Shown here piece after piece: positions 1-8,143 of a stretch of DNA of 64,000 nt (position 1 is the stretch's first letter; each line of letters begins with the position of its first letter). The stretch spans positions 53,999 through 117,998 of the forward strand of contig NZ_BMVU01000027.1 in NCBI RefSeq assembly GCF_014650875.1, given 5' to 3'. The notes beneath the pieces were generated by a model, which was not told the origin of the DNA, did no database searches, and was given only the letters and a program-made list of their open reading frames with translations. This DNA is from Streptomyces minutiscleroticus (GTDB taxonomy: Bacteria; Actinomycetota; Actinomycetes; Streptomycetales; Streptomycetaceae). The position numbers and the translations under genes were made by a program.

Positions 1-224
1 GGGGCGAGGGCCGCGCGGTGACGGGCCGGGGCCCGCCCGTGCGCGGGCGCCCGGCCGCCCGGCCGCCCGGGTGCCGCCGTCCCGGGGCCGCGTCCCACGC
101 GGCGCACGCGTGTCATGCCCGGTCGTCCGGGTACCCGTGGTCCTCGCGAGCCCGGCGCGCAGACGCCGTGCACGGGCCGCACACCGGATCGCACGACCTT
201 CCCGTACACATCGAGGTGACAGCC

Positions 225-383
225 ATGACCGAACCCATCCCCACCCCGTCCCAGGCGGAGGGCGAGCGGGACCCGGCCGACGACGGCTCCGGGGCCGCGG
301 GCGACGCGGACCAGGGCGGACGGCAGGTGGCCCGGACCACGCCCTCGCAGGCCGAGGGCGACCGGGACGACGAGGACCGGTAG
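225..383 (+). CDS. Small acidic repeat-containing protein, unknown function
   Basis: A 52-residue protein starting at ATG 225, with a good ribosome site (GAGGTGA, 213-219) six bases upstream. It is built around two near-identical nonapeptides, TPSQAEGER at residues 7-15 and TPSQAEGDR at 39-47, joined by a Gly/Asp/Ala-rich linker, and ends in an acidic tail. There is no signal peptide, membrane segment or cysteine, so it is probably cytoplasmic and disordered. I do not recognise a characterised family. The repeated motif and strong ribosome site argue that it is a real gene, not chance coding. Function unknown. Confidence 0.6.
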   Translation: MTEPIPTPSQAEGERDPADDGSGAAGDADQGGRQVARTTPSQAEGDRDDEDR

Positions 384-430
384 CCCCGCGTCCGGCGCGG
401 CGACCGGTTCTCACGGGGTACTCACACCCC

Positions 431-826
431 ATGCGACCGAAACCGCGTTCCTCGCTGTCGGCGACCGTGCGGGACGCGCCCGACGCGGGCGCCCCGGCGT
501 CCTTCCGCCGAGCCCTGCTCGGCCGGTCCGTGCAGGAGGAGGGCCCGGACCGGGTGGCGCTCACCCCGCCCGAGGGCGGCGCGGGCCTCTCCTTTCGGAC
601 CGAGCGCCCCTGCACCCGCCCGCGGTGGTCCACCGTCCCCGTCGGCCGGCACGAGCAGCAGATGACGCTGTGCCTGGACATCCGGCTGGACGACCTGCCC
701 GCGGCCGTCGGACACGCCGTCGCCCCGGGCGCGACACCGGCCGGGCACCAGTTCCAGGGCCATGTCAGGGTGCTGCACGACCCGGTGGGCCACCCCTTCC
801 GCCTCCTCGTGGAGGAGGAGGAGTGA
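431..826 (+). CDS. VOC (glyoxalase-like) family protein
   Basis: About 131 residues from ATG 431. The sequence follows the usual actinobacterial glyoxalase-like pattern: an N-terminal strand and helix (LSATVRDAPDAGAPASFRRA), a middle block with ALTPPEGGAGLSF, a second half with LDIRLDDLPAAV, and the signature DPVGHPFRLL close to the end. This is one VOC module, the size of the small stand-alone members, which bind diverse small ligands and are often of unknown substrate. The frame stays open upstream and ATG 431 has only a weak GGGG box before it, so the start is uncertain. The family call is firm; the reaction is not known. Confidence 0.7.
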   Translation: MRPKPRSSLSATVRDAPDAGAPASFRRALLGRSVQEEGPDRVALTPPEGGAGLSFRTERPCTRPRWSTVPVGRHEQQMTLCLDIRLDDLPAAVGHAVAPGATPAGHQFQGHVRVLHDPVGHPFRLLVEEEE

Positions 827-965
827 GGCGGACAGCGGGCGGACCGAGAGATTCCGCATATCGGGCGACCGTCGCGGCCCGCGGGGAGGGCGTCCCGTCC
901 GGCGGCCCCCGGGTCGGCTATCGTGAGCTGTCAATCGATTTGACGCGCTCGCCCCGGGGGCGGGC

Positions 966-2777
966 ATGAGACGTCCGGCCGCGAGGGGGCACGTGAACCG
1001 ATTCGCTCGGCTGGTCACGAGCGTCGTGTCGGCGGAGCGCGGCCTGGTGGTGCTGACCGGACCCGGCGGCGCGGTCAAGGAGGAACCCCCGGCCGAGTCC
1101 TGGCCGCCGTCCGCGGACGACAGCCCCCTGGCGCGGTCCCTGTGCCGGCGCGTGACGGACAGCGGGCGCCCGCTCGCGCTGGTGGACAGCTCCACGGAGC
1201 CGGACGGCGGCGCCGCGGGGGCCGGCGGGGACGCGGAGCCCGCGGTCGCCTTCGCGGGAGTGCCGCTGACCGGTGGATCCGGCGAGGTCATCGGCGTGCT
1301 GTGCGCCGTCGACGCCGCCCCGCGCGCCTGGACCGGCAAGGAGCTGCGGGACCTGGAGGACCTGGCGGCGGCGTGCAGCGCCGAGCTGCGGCTGCGGTTC
1401 AGCACGGACCGGGCCCAGGTCGCCCGGCGCGGGGCGGAGGAGGCGCGGCACGCCGCGGAGCGGGCGACCGGCCGGGCCGAGGAGACGGCGGAGCGGATGA
1501 GGACGCTGCTGAGCCGTTCGCAGCTGCTGCTGCGCGCGGCCGAGGACCTCGCCGCCGCCTCCGGCCTGGACGAGGTACGGCGCAGGATCGGCACCCTGGT
1601 CGGCGGAGACCTCAAGCCCGCGTACGTCGGGCTGGTGCTGGCCGAGGGCCGGAACCTGCGCCGGATCGCCGTTCCCGACTCCGCCGCGGTGCCGCCGGGG
1701 CATCCGGAGGAGGTCTACGGCGTCGAGGAGGACTGGCCGACCGCGCGCGCCGTGCGCGAGAACCGCATGGTCGTGGTGCGCGACCGCGTGGACCTGGCGG
1801 CCGGGTACGGCACCCGGGCCGTCGCCGGATTCGACTCCCTCGGCCTGACCACCGTCGCGTGCGTGCCCCTTGCCGGGACCCGGCGCGTCCTCGGCTGCCT
1901 CGTGCTGGGCTGGGAGGTCCCGCACGAGATCGACGTGTCCGAGCGGGCGGTGCTCACCGCGCTCGCCGGGTACACCGCCCAGGCCGTCGAGCGGGGCCTG
2001 TTCCTCGACGACCGGGTCACCGTGGCCCGGCAGCTCCAGGGGGCCATGCTCACCGAGCTGCCCGTCGTGCCCGGACTCGACCTCGCGGCCCTGTACCGGC
2101 CCGCCGCCGTCGACGACATGGTGGGCGGCGACTGGTACGACACCTACCCCCTCACCGACGCGCCGCCGGACGCGGCCGGCGTCCCGCGGGCGCTGACCAT
2201 CGGCGACATCATCGGCCACGACATGCGGGCCGCCACCGTCATGGGGCAGGTGCGCAGCATGCTGCGGCAGGCGGACCACGACCACACGGGCGAGGGCCCC
2301 GCGCGGGCGGTCCGCGCCCTGGAGCACGCCTGCGCGCGCGTCGGCCTGGACGCCGGCGGCACCCTCGTCCACGCCCACCTCACGCCGGAGGACGCCGGTC
2401 ACTGGCTCCTGGAGTGGACCAACGCCGGGCACCCGCCCCCGCTGCTGGCCCACCCCGACGGCCGCATCGAACGGCTCGCCGCCCACAACCACCTGATGCA
2501 CCGCGGCCTGCCGCCGCTGCCGCGCACCGACCACCGCCGCGTCCTCGCCCCCGGCGCCGTCCTGCTGCTCTACACCGACGGCCTCGTCGAGGTGCCCGGC
2601 GGCGACATCGACGCGGCCATCGACCGCACCGCCCGCGCCCTCGGCGAGGCCGCCGCGGCCGACGTGCCGCTGTCCCGCCTCCTCGAACGGCTCGCCGACG
2701 GCGCCTCCGCCCCGGGCGAGCACGACGACACCGTCCTGCTCGCCGTCCGCGTCCCGCGCCAGGCAGGGCGCGCGTAG
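966..2777 (+). CDS. GAF-domain PP2C/SpoIIE serine phosphatase
   Basis: A 603-residue cytoplasmic protein. Residues about 10-140 look like a degenerate GAF domain, 145-190 are a charged helical linker, 190-335 a second GAF domain, and 365-600 a SpoIIE/PP2C phosphatase. The metal-binding signatures are all present: GGDWYD, GDIIGHD, TNAGHPPPLL and the final GEHDDTVLL. Such proteins dephosphorylate anti-sigma-factor antagonists in partner-switching pathways after a signal reaches the GAF domain. An RsbW-like ATPase at 13678 is a possible but unproven partner. The start could also be GTG 993, which has the better ribosome site (GAGGGGG). No transmembrane segment is seen. Confidence 0.9.
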   Translation: MRRPAARGHVNRFARLVTSVVSAERGLVVLTGPGGAVKEEPPAESWPPSADDSPLARSLCRRVTDSGRPLALVDSSTEPDGGAAGAGGDAEPAVAFAGVPLTGGSGEVIGVLCAVDAAPRAWTGKELRDLEDLAAACSAELRLRFSTDRAQVARRGAEEARHAAERATGRAEETAERMRTLLSRSQLLLRAAEDLAAASGLDEVRRRIGTLVGGDLKPAYVGLVLAEGRNLRRIAVPDSAAVPPGHPEEVYGVEEDWPTARAVRENRMVVVRDRVDLAAGYGTRAVAGFDSLGLTTVACVPLAGTRRVLGCLVLGWEVPHEIDVSERAVLTALAGYTAQAVERGLFLDDRVTVARQLQGAMLTELPVVPGLDLAALYRPAAVDDMVGGDWYDTYPLTDAPPDAAGVPRALTIGDIIGHDMRAATVMGQVRSMLRQADHDHTGEGPARAVRALEHACARVGLDAGGTLVHAHLTPEDAGHWLLEWTNAGHPPPLLAHPDGRIERLAAHNHLMHRGLPPLPRTDHRRVLAPGAVLLLYTDGLVEVPGGDIDAAIDRTARALGEAAAADVPLSRLLERLADGASAPGEHDDTVLLAVRVPRQAGRA

Positions 2778-2861
2778 GGTGGAAGACCCCGTCGCCGCGG
2801 CGGGGTCCCGCGTACGCCGCGCTCCTCCCGCGCCGGACGCACCCCTACGGAAGGCCCCCCT

Positions 2862-3134
2862 GTGCCGACCCCCGCCACCCCCGCGTGGCAGACAGAGGTC
2901 GAAGTCCTCTGCGCCGACCTCGAAGCACTGTGCGAAGACCTCGCCGACGCGCCCCTCGAAGAACGGCTGAGAGCCCTCGAACTGCTCCACCGTTCCTTCA
3001 AGGAGATGCACGACCGCGCCCTGCGCGGCGCCGCCCGCGACGCCCGCGCGGCGGGCTGGGGCCTGCGCCGCATCGCGGCCGCCGTCGGCCGCTCCCACGA
3101 ACAGGTCCGCATCCTCACGACACCCGCGTCGTGA
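2862..3134 (+). CDS. Small helical protein of unknown function with HTH-like C-terminus
   Basis: A 90-residue protein starting at GTG 2862, with GGAAGG seven bases upstream. It is rich in Glu, Leu and Ala and predicted mostly helical. The last third (GWGLRRIAAAVGRSHEQVR) resembles a short helix-turn-helix of the kind seen in small Streptomyces DNA-binding or sigma-region-4-like proteins, but this is weak. It lies 84 bp after the SpoIIE gene on the same strand and may be cotranscribed. No catalytic motif or export signal is visible. Function unknown. Confidence 0.6.
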   Translation: MPTPATPAWQTEVEVLCADLEALCEDLADAPLEERLRALELLHRSFKEMHDRALRGAARDARAAGWGLRRIAAAVGRSHEQVRILTTPAS

Positions 3135-3285
3135 GCCCCGCGCCGGCCACGGGGCTCCACGGCCGGCGCCCGCCCGGCACCGCGACCGGCTCCTTCGGCG
3201 GCGGGCAGGGTGCGGAGGCGCCCGCCCTGGACATGGGCGCCTGCCCGGCGGGTGAGCGCAGCCGACTGCCGGGCCGCTTCATCCG

Positions 3286-3472
3286 GTGCCGTGACCGGAG
3301 AAGTCTGCCGTGGGCTCGCGGCGTCCGGTGCGTCGCAAGGCGGAGGACCGTCCTCGTACCGGGCGTACCCGGGTGGCTCCGACAACGCGGCGTGGGGGTC
3401 CCCCTGCTCGAAGAGCCAGGGGGAGTGCCGTGCCGGGCGTCGTGAGCCGGTGAACCCTCCCGGTCACGGCAC
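3286..3472. repeat. IR-bounded 187-bp non-coding element with nested stems (MITE-like or structured RNA)
   Basis: The gap 3135-3646 holds no convincing gene. Inside it, a perfect 13-bp inverted repeat (GTGCCGTGACCGG at 3286-3298 and its complement at 3460-3472) bounds a 187-bp segment. A second stem lies inside: 3313-3331 pairs with 3430-3448 over 19 positions, 14 Watson-Crick and 5 G-U, without a mismatch. Small hairpins sit in the middle (CCGGG-CGTA-CCCGG; GGGGG/CCCCC). The 3' end continues CTAGTA. The design fits a miniature inverted-repeat element or a folded transcript; no open frame in it resembles a protein. Confidence 0.6.
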
Positions 3473-3646
3473 TAGTACCCGCCCCGGCACGGGGTGTACG
3501 GCGGGGCGTGCCCCGGCGGTGTCGGCCGTCCGGGGACACGCCCCGTGCGCGTCCCGCCCCCTACCGGCGGAACCGGGCGGAGCTGCGATTACCGTCTGCG
3601 GTGAAGGACATCCGACGGGGGGCGGGGGAGAAGAGGAAGAACGCGA

Positions 3647-4450
3647 GTGGACACGGAACGTGGCAAGGCGCTGGTGACGGGAGCCTCCTCGGGCATCGGC
3701 GCGGCGTACGCGGAGCGGCTGGCGCAGGAGGGCTGGGACACCGTCCTGGTGGCCCGGCGGCGGCAGCGCCTCGACGACCTGGCCGGGCGGCTGCGCGAGA
3801 CGACCGGGACGCACCCGGAGATCCTGGAGGCCGACCTGTCGCTGCCCGAGGACCTGGCCCGCGTGGTGGCGCGGGTGGCGGCCGGGGACGTCGGCTTCCT
3901 GCTGAACAACGCGGGCATCAACGGCTACGGCCCGTTCGCCGCGCTCGACCCCGACCTCCTGGCGAAGGTCGTGAACGTCAACGTCCTCGCCGTCACCGCG
4001 CTGACCCGGGCCGCCGTCCCCGCCATGCTGGAGCGCGGCCGGGGCGCGATCGTCAACGTCGCCTCCCAGCTGGCCTTCGCCGGCTCCCTGCCGCCGGACC
4101 CGCTGCCTCAGCGCGCCGTGTACGGCGGCACCAAGGGGTACGTGGTGACCTTCACCCGCACCCTCGCCGCCGAGCTGGCCGGGACGCCGCTGCGCCTGCA
4201 GGTGCTGTGCCCGGGCCTGACCGCCACCGAGTTCCACCTCACGCGCGGCGACCTGCCGGTCGCGGGCCGGGAGGCGGCCGTCCACGAGGACGGCGGGATG
4301 CCCGTCGGGCAGGTGATCGACGCCTCGCTGACCGGCCTGGAGGCCGGGGAGGTCGTGGTCGTGCCCGGACTCGCCGACTCCGGTCCCGTCGCGGAGCTGG
4401 CGGCGGCGGAGCAGGGCATCCGCACGGCGGCCCGCGGCGGGCGGGGCTGA
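3647..4450 (+). CDS. Short-chain dehydrogenase/reductase (SDR)
   Basis: A 267-residue classical SDR starting at GTG 3647 behind a purine-rich GAGGAAG site. The Rossmann glycine motif TGASSGIG is at residues 11-18, NNAG follows strand 4, a Ser lies in the VNVASQ strand, and the active-site YGGTKG supplies Tyr and Lys. ARRR after beta-2 suggests a preference for NADP(H). The C-terminal part (EVVVVPGLADS) resembles the DltE/YdfG-like group common in actinomycetes. Substrate unknown. The gene stands alone between the repeat element upstream and a hairpin downstream. Confidence 0.88.
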   Translation: MDTERGKALVTGASSGIGAAYAERLAQEGWDTVLVARRRQRLDDLAGRLRETTGTHPEILEADLSLPEDLARVVARVAAGDVGFLLNNAGINGYGPFAALDPDLLAKVVNVNVLAVTALTRAAVPAMLERGRGAIVNVASQLAFAGSLPPDPLPQRAVYGGTKGYVVTFTRTLAAELAGTPLRLQVLCPGLTATEFHLTRGDLPVAGREAAVHEDGGMPVGQVIDASLTGLEAGEVVVVPGLADSGPVAELAAAEQGIRTAARGGRG

Positions 4451-4466
4451 CCGCTTCCCCGCATCC

Positions 4467-4495
4467 GTCCCCGGGCGCGCCGCCCGTCCGGGGAC
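4467..4495 (+). terminator. Hairpin after the SDR gene
   Basis: GTCCCCGG at 4467-4474 pairs perfectly with CCGGGGAC at 4488-4495 around a 13-base loop, 16 bp after the SDR stop codon. There is no T-run, as is usual for high-GC actinomycete terminators. Confidence 0.5.
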
Positions 4496-4597
4496 GCGCC
4501 GCGCGGATTGATCCCGCCGGTCAGGCAAGAAGGGAGAACGGGCCGCGCCGCCGCGGCCCGGGTGCCGCCGGACGAGGGACACGAGGAGCCACGCGCC

Positions 4598-5563
4598 ATG
4601 GGAACCGCTGTGCACGTGCCGCAGACGCGGGACATGATCGGGGAGGAGCTCTCCGGCGACGAGGCGCTCACCGCGCTGCGGCGCTACGGCGGGCGCCGGC
4701 TGCTCCTGGACTCCTTCGCGCGCTTCCGCTACGCCGACGGCTTCTCCAGCGCGCGCTCCCTCGGCTTCCAGGTGGTGCTCGGCCTGGTGCCGTTCACCAT
4801 CGCGCTGGTGGGCGTCGCCACCACCGTGCACACCGAGAGCGTCGGCAAGGTCGTCGAACTCACCCTCGCCCGGATCGTCCCCGGCGCCAGCTCCGACCTG
4901 GTCCGCGACGCCCTGGCCGGCACGGAGCGCAGCGCGGGCTCCGGGGTGTGGAGCGCCGTGGCCATGTGGCTCGGCCTCGGCTTCGCCGTCCTCAACCTCG
5001 CCTCGGCGCTGGGCCAGGTCGAGCGGGGCGCCAACCGCATCTACGGGATCGAGCGCGACCGGCCGTTCCCGCTCAAGTACGGCCGGGCCCTGCTGCTCGC
5101 CCTCGCCGCCGGCATGCCCATGGTGCTCGGCTTCCTCGTGCTGGTCGCGGGGGACGCGGTGCGCGGGGCGGTGGCCGAGACCCTCGGCTGGTCCGCCGGC
5201 CGGCTCGACTGGCTGGGGGCGGTGCAGGTGCCGCTGGGCGTGGCGCTCGCCTGGGTCGCGTCGGCGGTGATCTTCCGCTGGTCCCCGCGCCGGGACCAGC
5301 CGGGGTACACCTGGCTCGCCTTCGGCTCCCTGGTCCACCTGCTGCTGTGGATCGCCGCGACCTGGCTGCTGGCGCTGTACGTCGCCGAGAGCGGCTCCTT
5401 CGGCGCCGTGTACGGACCGCTCACGGCCTTCGTCGCGCTGCTGCTGTGGGCCAACCTCACCGGGGTCGCCCTGTTCCTGGGGATGGCGTTCGCCGCCCAG
5501 CTGGAGGCCGCCCGCGCGGGGATCACCGAGGCGGTGCAGCCGGACCCCGGGTCCGGGCCCTGA
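4598..5563 (+). CDS. YihY/virulence factor BrkB family membrane protein
   Basis: A 321-residue polytopic membrane protein. ATG 4598 is preceded by GAGGAG. After a short soluble N-terminus (RRLLLDSFARFRYADGFSSA) come about six hydrophobic segments, including VVLGLVPFTIALVGVA, AVAMWLGLGFAVLNLASALG and the C-terminal LTAFVALLLWANLTGVALFL, which is the YihY/BrkB hallmark. The family sits in the inner membrane and has no agreed molecular role, despite an old annotation as ribonuclease BN. It lies 147 bp after the SDR gene, separated by a hairpin, so it probably has its own promoter. Confidence 0.87.
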   Translation: MGTAVHVPQTRDMIGEELSGDEALTALRRYGGRRLLLDSFARFRYADGFSSARSLGFQVVLGLVPFTIALVGVATTVHTESVGKVVELTLARIVPGASSDLVRDALAGTERSAGSGVWSAVAMWLGLGFAVLNLASALGQVERGANRIYGIERDRPFPLKYGRALLLALAAGMPMVLGFLVLVAGDAVRGAVAETLGWSAGRLDWLGAVQVPLGVALAWVASAVIFRWSPRRDQPGYTWLAFGSLVHLLLWIAATWLLALYVAESGSFGAVYGPLTAFVALLLWANLTGVALFLGMAFAAQLEAARAGITEAVQPDPGSGP

Positions 5564-5685
5564 CCCCGCCGCTGCCGCCCTTTTCGTAAAAGCCTGTCAC
5601 ACAGGAAAAGCACAGCTCAGCGAGGTGTGCTGCCCTCGCGCGCCCCTTCCCGGCCGGGAAGGACCGGCTCGTCCCTGGGTCGATC

Positions 5686-5744
5686 AGATTGTTTATTAGA
5701 TTGTTGACAAAAGCGTTGACCCGTACCGAGCGGGTGCTTACCGT
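5686..5744 (+). promoter_or_regulatory. Promoter with upstream direct repeats before the AAHS carrier gene
   Basis: An AT-rich island in high-GC DNA. TTGACC (5716-5721) and TACCGT (5739-5744) are 17 bp apart, matching a vegetative HrdB-type promoter. Just upstream AGATTGTT occurs twice with a 12-bp period (5686 and 5698), and the second copy runs into the semi-palindrome TTGTTGACAA (5701-5710), which is a plausible repressor site. Function inferred from sequence only. Confidence 0.5.
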
Positions 5745-5835
5745 TCTGCGCACCCCCGCGGGTCGGCCGCACGAGCCGCGCGCCGACCATCCGCTCACCT
5801 CGCCGGGGACCCTTCACGGACGAGAGGAAACGACG

Positions 5836-7167
5836 TTGTCCCCCTCCCCCGCGCCACCCGCACGCGGCACCCGGCTGACCGCGCTGGTCGTCGGCCTGTG
5901 CTGGCTGGTCGTGCTCTTCGACGGCCTCGACATGTTCGTCTACGGCGCCGTGCTGCCCCACATGCTGGAGGAGCACGCCCTCGGCCTGGACGCCGCGAAG
6001 GCCGGCGACCTCGGCAGCTACGCCACCTTCGGCATGCTCCTGGGCGCTCTGTCCGCGGGCGCCGTCACCGACTGGATCGGCCGCAAGAAGACGATCGTCG
6101 CCTGCACCGCGGTCTTCTCCCTGGCGTCCGCGCTGTGCGCCGTGGCCGGCGGCCCCGGGGTGTTCGGACTCGGCCGCTTCATCGCCGGGCTCGGCCTCGG
6201 CGGCCTGCTGCCCACCACGATCACCCTGGTCTCCGAGTACGCCCCGCGCGGCCGCGGCGCCCTGGTCGTCGGCACGCTGATGACGGCCCATCAGGCGGGC
6301 GGCATCCTCTCCGGCCTCGTCGGCCTGTGGACCGGCGGCGAGGGCGGCTGGCGCGTCGCCTTCTGGATCTGCGTGGCGCCCCTGTTCATCGGCGTACCGC
6401 TGGTCGTGCGGTTCCTGCCCGAGTCGATGGGCTTCCTGCTCGCCAGGGGCCGGACCGAGGAGGCCGCCGCGCTCGCCGCGCGCCACGGCGTGCCCCTGCC
6501 CGTGCCCGAGGCGGACAGGCCCGCCGCCGGGGAGCGGTGGAGCGCCCTGCTCGCCCTGTTCCGCGACGGCCTGTGGCGCACCACGCTGCTGTTCTGGCTG
6601 GCCTCGTTCGGCGGACTGCTGCTGGTGTACGGCGTCAGCACCTGGCTGCCCACCATGATGCGCGGCTCCGGCTACGAACTCGGCTCCTCCCTCGGCTTCG
6701 TCGTCGTCATCAACCTCGGCGGCATCGTCGGCATGCTGGTCGGCGGCCGGTTCTCCGACCGCTACGGCGCCGCGCGCGTCGCCGCCCTGTGGTTCGTCCT
6801 CACCGCCGTCGGCATCTACACGCTCGGCGTCCGCATGCCGCTGGCGCTCACGTACGCCGTGGTCTTCCTGACCGGCCTGTTCCTCTTCAGCGCCCAGGCC
6901 ATGCTCTACGCGGCGGTGGCGGGCCGCTCCACCGCCGACCACCGCGCCACGGCCGTCGGCTGGGTCTCCGGCATCGGGCGCTTCGGCGCGGTGTTCGGCC
7001 CGTGGCTCGGCGGGCAGCTCGTCGCGAGCGAGGCCGAGGGCTGGGGCTTCACCGCCTTCGCCCTCACGGCCGTCCTGTCCACCCTGTTCCTGGTCCTCGC
7101 CGGTCTGCGCAACGCGCCCGCGGTCCCGAGCGGCGGCCCGGCCGAGCGCCTGTCCGCCGCCGGCTGA
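5836..7167 (+). CDS. MFS transporter, aromatic acid:H+ symporter-like (AAHS)
   Basis: A 12-TM major facilitator of about 443 residues. The likely start is TTG 5836 behind GAGAGGAAA; an upstream in-frame ATG at 5689 lies inside the promoter. TM1 carries LFDGLDMFVYG, the D-G-x-D motif of PcaK/BenK-type carriers, loop 2-3 has DWIGRKK, and the central loop has PESMGFLL. The family imports aromatic or other organic acids with protons across the cytoplasmic membrane. No ring-cleavage gene is nearby; the next locus, transcribed toward it, is for sugar acids. Substrate unknown. Confidence 0.85.
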   Translation: MSPSPAPPARGTRLTALVVGLCWLVVLFDGLDMFVYGAVLPHMLEEHALGLDAAKAGDLGSYATFGMLLGALSAGAVTDWIGRKKTIVACTAVFSLASALCAVAGGPGVFGLGRFIAGLGLGGLLPTTITLVSEYAPRGRGALVVGTLMTAHQAGGILSGLVGLWTGGEGGWRVAFWICVAPLFIGVPLVVRFLPESMGFLLARGRTEEAAALAARHGVPLPVPEADRPAAGERWSALLALFRDGLWRTTLLFWLASFGGLLLVYGVSTWLPTMMRGSGYELGSSLGFVVVINLGGIVGMLVGGRFSDRYGAARVAALWFVLTAVGIYTLGVRMPLALTYAVVFLTGLFLFSAQAMLYAAVAGRSTADHRATAVGWVSGIGRFGAVFGPWLGGQLVASEAEGWGFTAFALTAVLSTLFLVLAGLRNAPAVPSGGPAERLSAAG

Positions 7168-7177
7168 CCGGCGCACG

Positions 7178-7222
7178 CGACGGCGGCCCTGACCCGCTGC
7201 CACCGGGTCCGGGCCGCCGTCG
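7178..7222. terminator. Bidirectional hairpin between convergent MFS and deoR genes
   Basis: 7178-7196 pairs with 7204-7222 at 18 of 19 positions around a 7-base loop. It lies between the stops of the converging MFS and DeoR-family genes and can serve both. Confidence 0.7.
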
Positions 7223-7240
7223 TACGAGGAGGGGCAGGGG

Positions 7241-8035
7241 TCAGGCGGTGGCGGCCAGGACCAGGTCGGCCCCCTTGGCCCGGACCCCCTCCGCCGCCGC
7301 CCCGGCCAGGTCGGTGTCGCTGACGATGGTGTCGAAGGCGTCCAGCGGGGCGACCCGGTAGCGGCCGAAGGTGCCGAACTTCGACGAACCGGCCACCAGC
7401 ACCGAGCTGCCCGCGCTCTCCATGGCCGCCTGCTTCACCTCGACCTTCGGCTCCGACGGCGTGGTGACACCGCGCAGCAGGTCCCAGGAGCTGGTGCTGA
7501 TGAACGCGATGTCCAGGGCGAGCTGGCGCAGCGTCGCCGCGGCCAGGCGCCCGACGCTGGAGCGGTTGGAGACGTCGACCCGGCCGCCGATGTGCACCAG
7601 GTCCAGGTGCTCCGCCGCCGTCAGCCGGTCGACGGTGGTGAAGTCGTTGGTCACCACCGTCAGCGACTTCAGCCGGGCGAGCGCGGGCACCATCGCCAGC
7701 AGGGTCGTGCCCGCGTCCAGGTAGACGGTCATGCCCTCCTGGACGAGCTCGGCCGCCCGCGCCGCCATCGCCTGCTTCTGCGGCTGCTCCACCAGGGACT
7801 TGTCCTGGAAGCTGGGTTCGGTGTCGACGTGGCTGGCGATCCGGGCGCCGCCGGGCACGGAGAACACCAGGCCCTGGCGCTCCAGCTCCGCGATGTCCCG
7901 GCGCACCGTCATGTGGGAGACGCCGAAGAGCTGGGTGATCTGGTGAACGCTGAGCACCCCGTCGCGGCGCAGGTGCTTCAGGAGCTGCTCGCGGCGCTGA
8001 TCGGGGATCAGCGGCGGACGCTCGTCGGCGGTCAT
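7241..8035 (-). CDS. DeoR/GlpR-family transcriptional regulator
   Basis: A 264-residue regulator starting at ATG 8035 after GGAAGGGAG. Residues about 8-63 form the DeoR winged helix (RREQLLKHLRRDGVLSVHQI, then MTVRRDIAELERQG). The rest is the sugar-phosphate sensor with VYLDAGTT, TVVTND and IGGRV. The family usually represses sugar catabolic genes and is released by a phosphorylated intermediate. Placement behind the GntP/oxidoreductase genes suggests control of the sugar-acid locus, and the AT-rich region at 10981-11060 is a plausible target. A strong hairpin separates it from the gntP stop codon, so it may be transcribed on its own. Confidence 0.9.
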   Translation of the reverse strand: MTADERPPLIPDQRREQLLKHLRRDGVLSVHQITQLFGVSHMTVRRDIAELERQGLVFSVPGGARIASHVDTEPSFQDKSLVEQPQKQAMAARAAELVQEGMTVYLDAGTTLLAMVPALARLKSLTVVTNDFTTVDRLTAAEHLDLVHIGGRVDVSNRSSVGRLAAATLRQLALDIAFISTSSWDLLRGVTTPSEPKVEVKQAAMESAGSSVLVAGSSKFGTFGRYRVAPLDAFDTIVSDTDLAGAAAEGVRAKGADLVLAATA

Positions 8036-8088
8036 CGTTGGGTTCTCCCTTCCGGTCCTGTGCGACGGTAGCCGATGATCTTGCACAT

Positions 8089-8138
8089 GGTCCCGGCCCG
8101 TCGCCGCCGCACCCGGGCGGCGGGGACGGGCCGGGACC
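8089..8138 (-). terminator. Hairpin after the GntP-oxidoreductase operon
   Basis: A 14-bp perfect stem (8089-8102 with 8125-8138), extended inward by a CCGCCG/CGGCGG stem. It lies six bases past the permease stop and before the deoR start. Confidence 0.7.
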
Positions 8139-8143
8139 GCGGG

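Noticed and set aside
918..3098. A 726-codon minus-strand open frame opposite the SpoIIE gene
   Set aside because: It is a shadow of a high-GC gene: low-complexity Gly/Val/Arg, no domain, no ribosome site.
5689..5835. ATG 5689 as start of the AAHS carrier
   Set aside because: It lies upstream of the -35 and -10 boxes; TTG 5836 has a good ribosome site and gives the normal family N-terminus.
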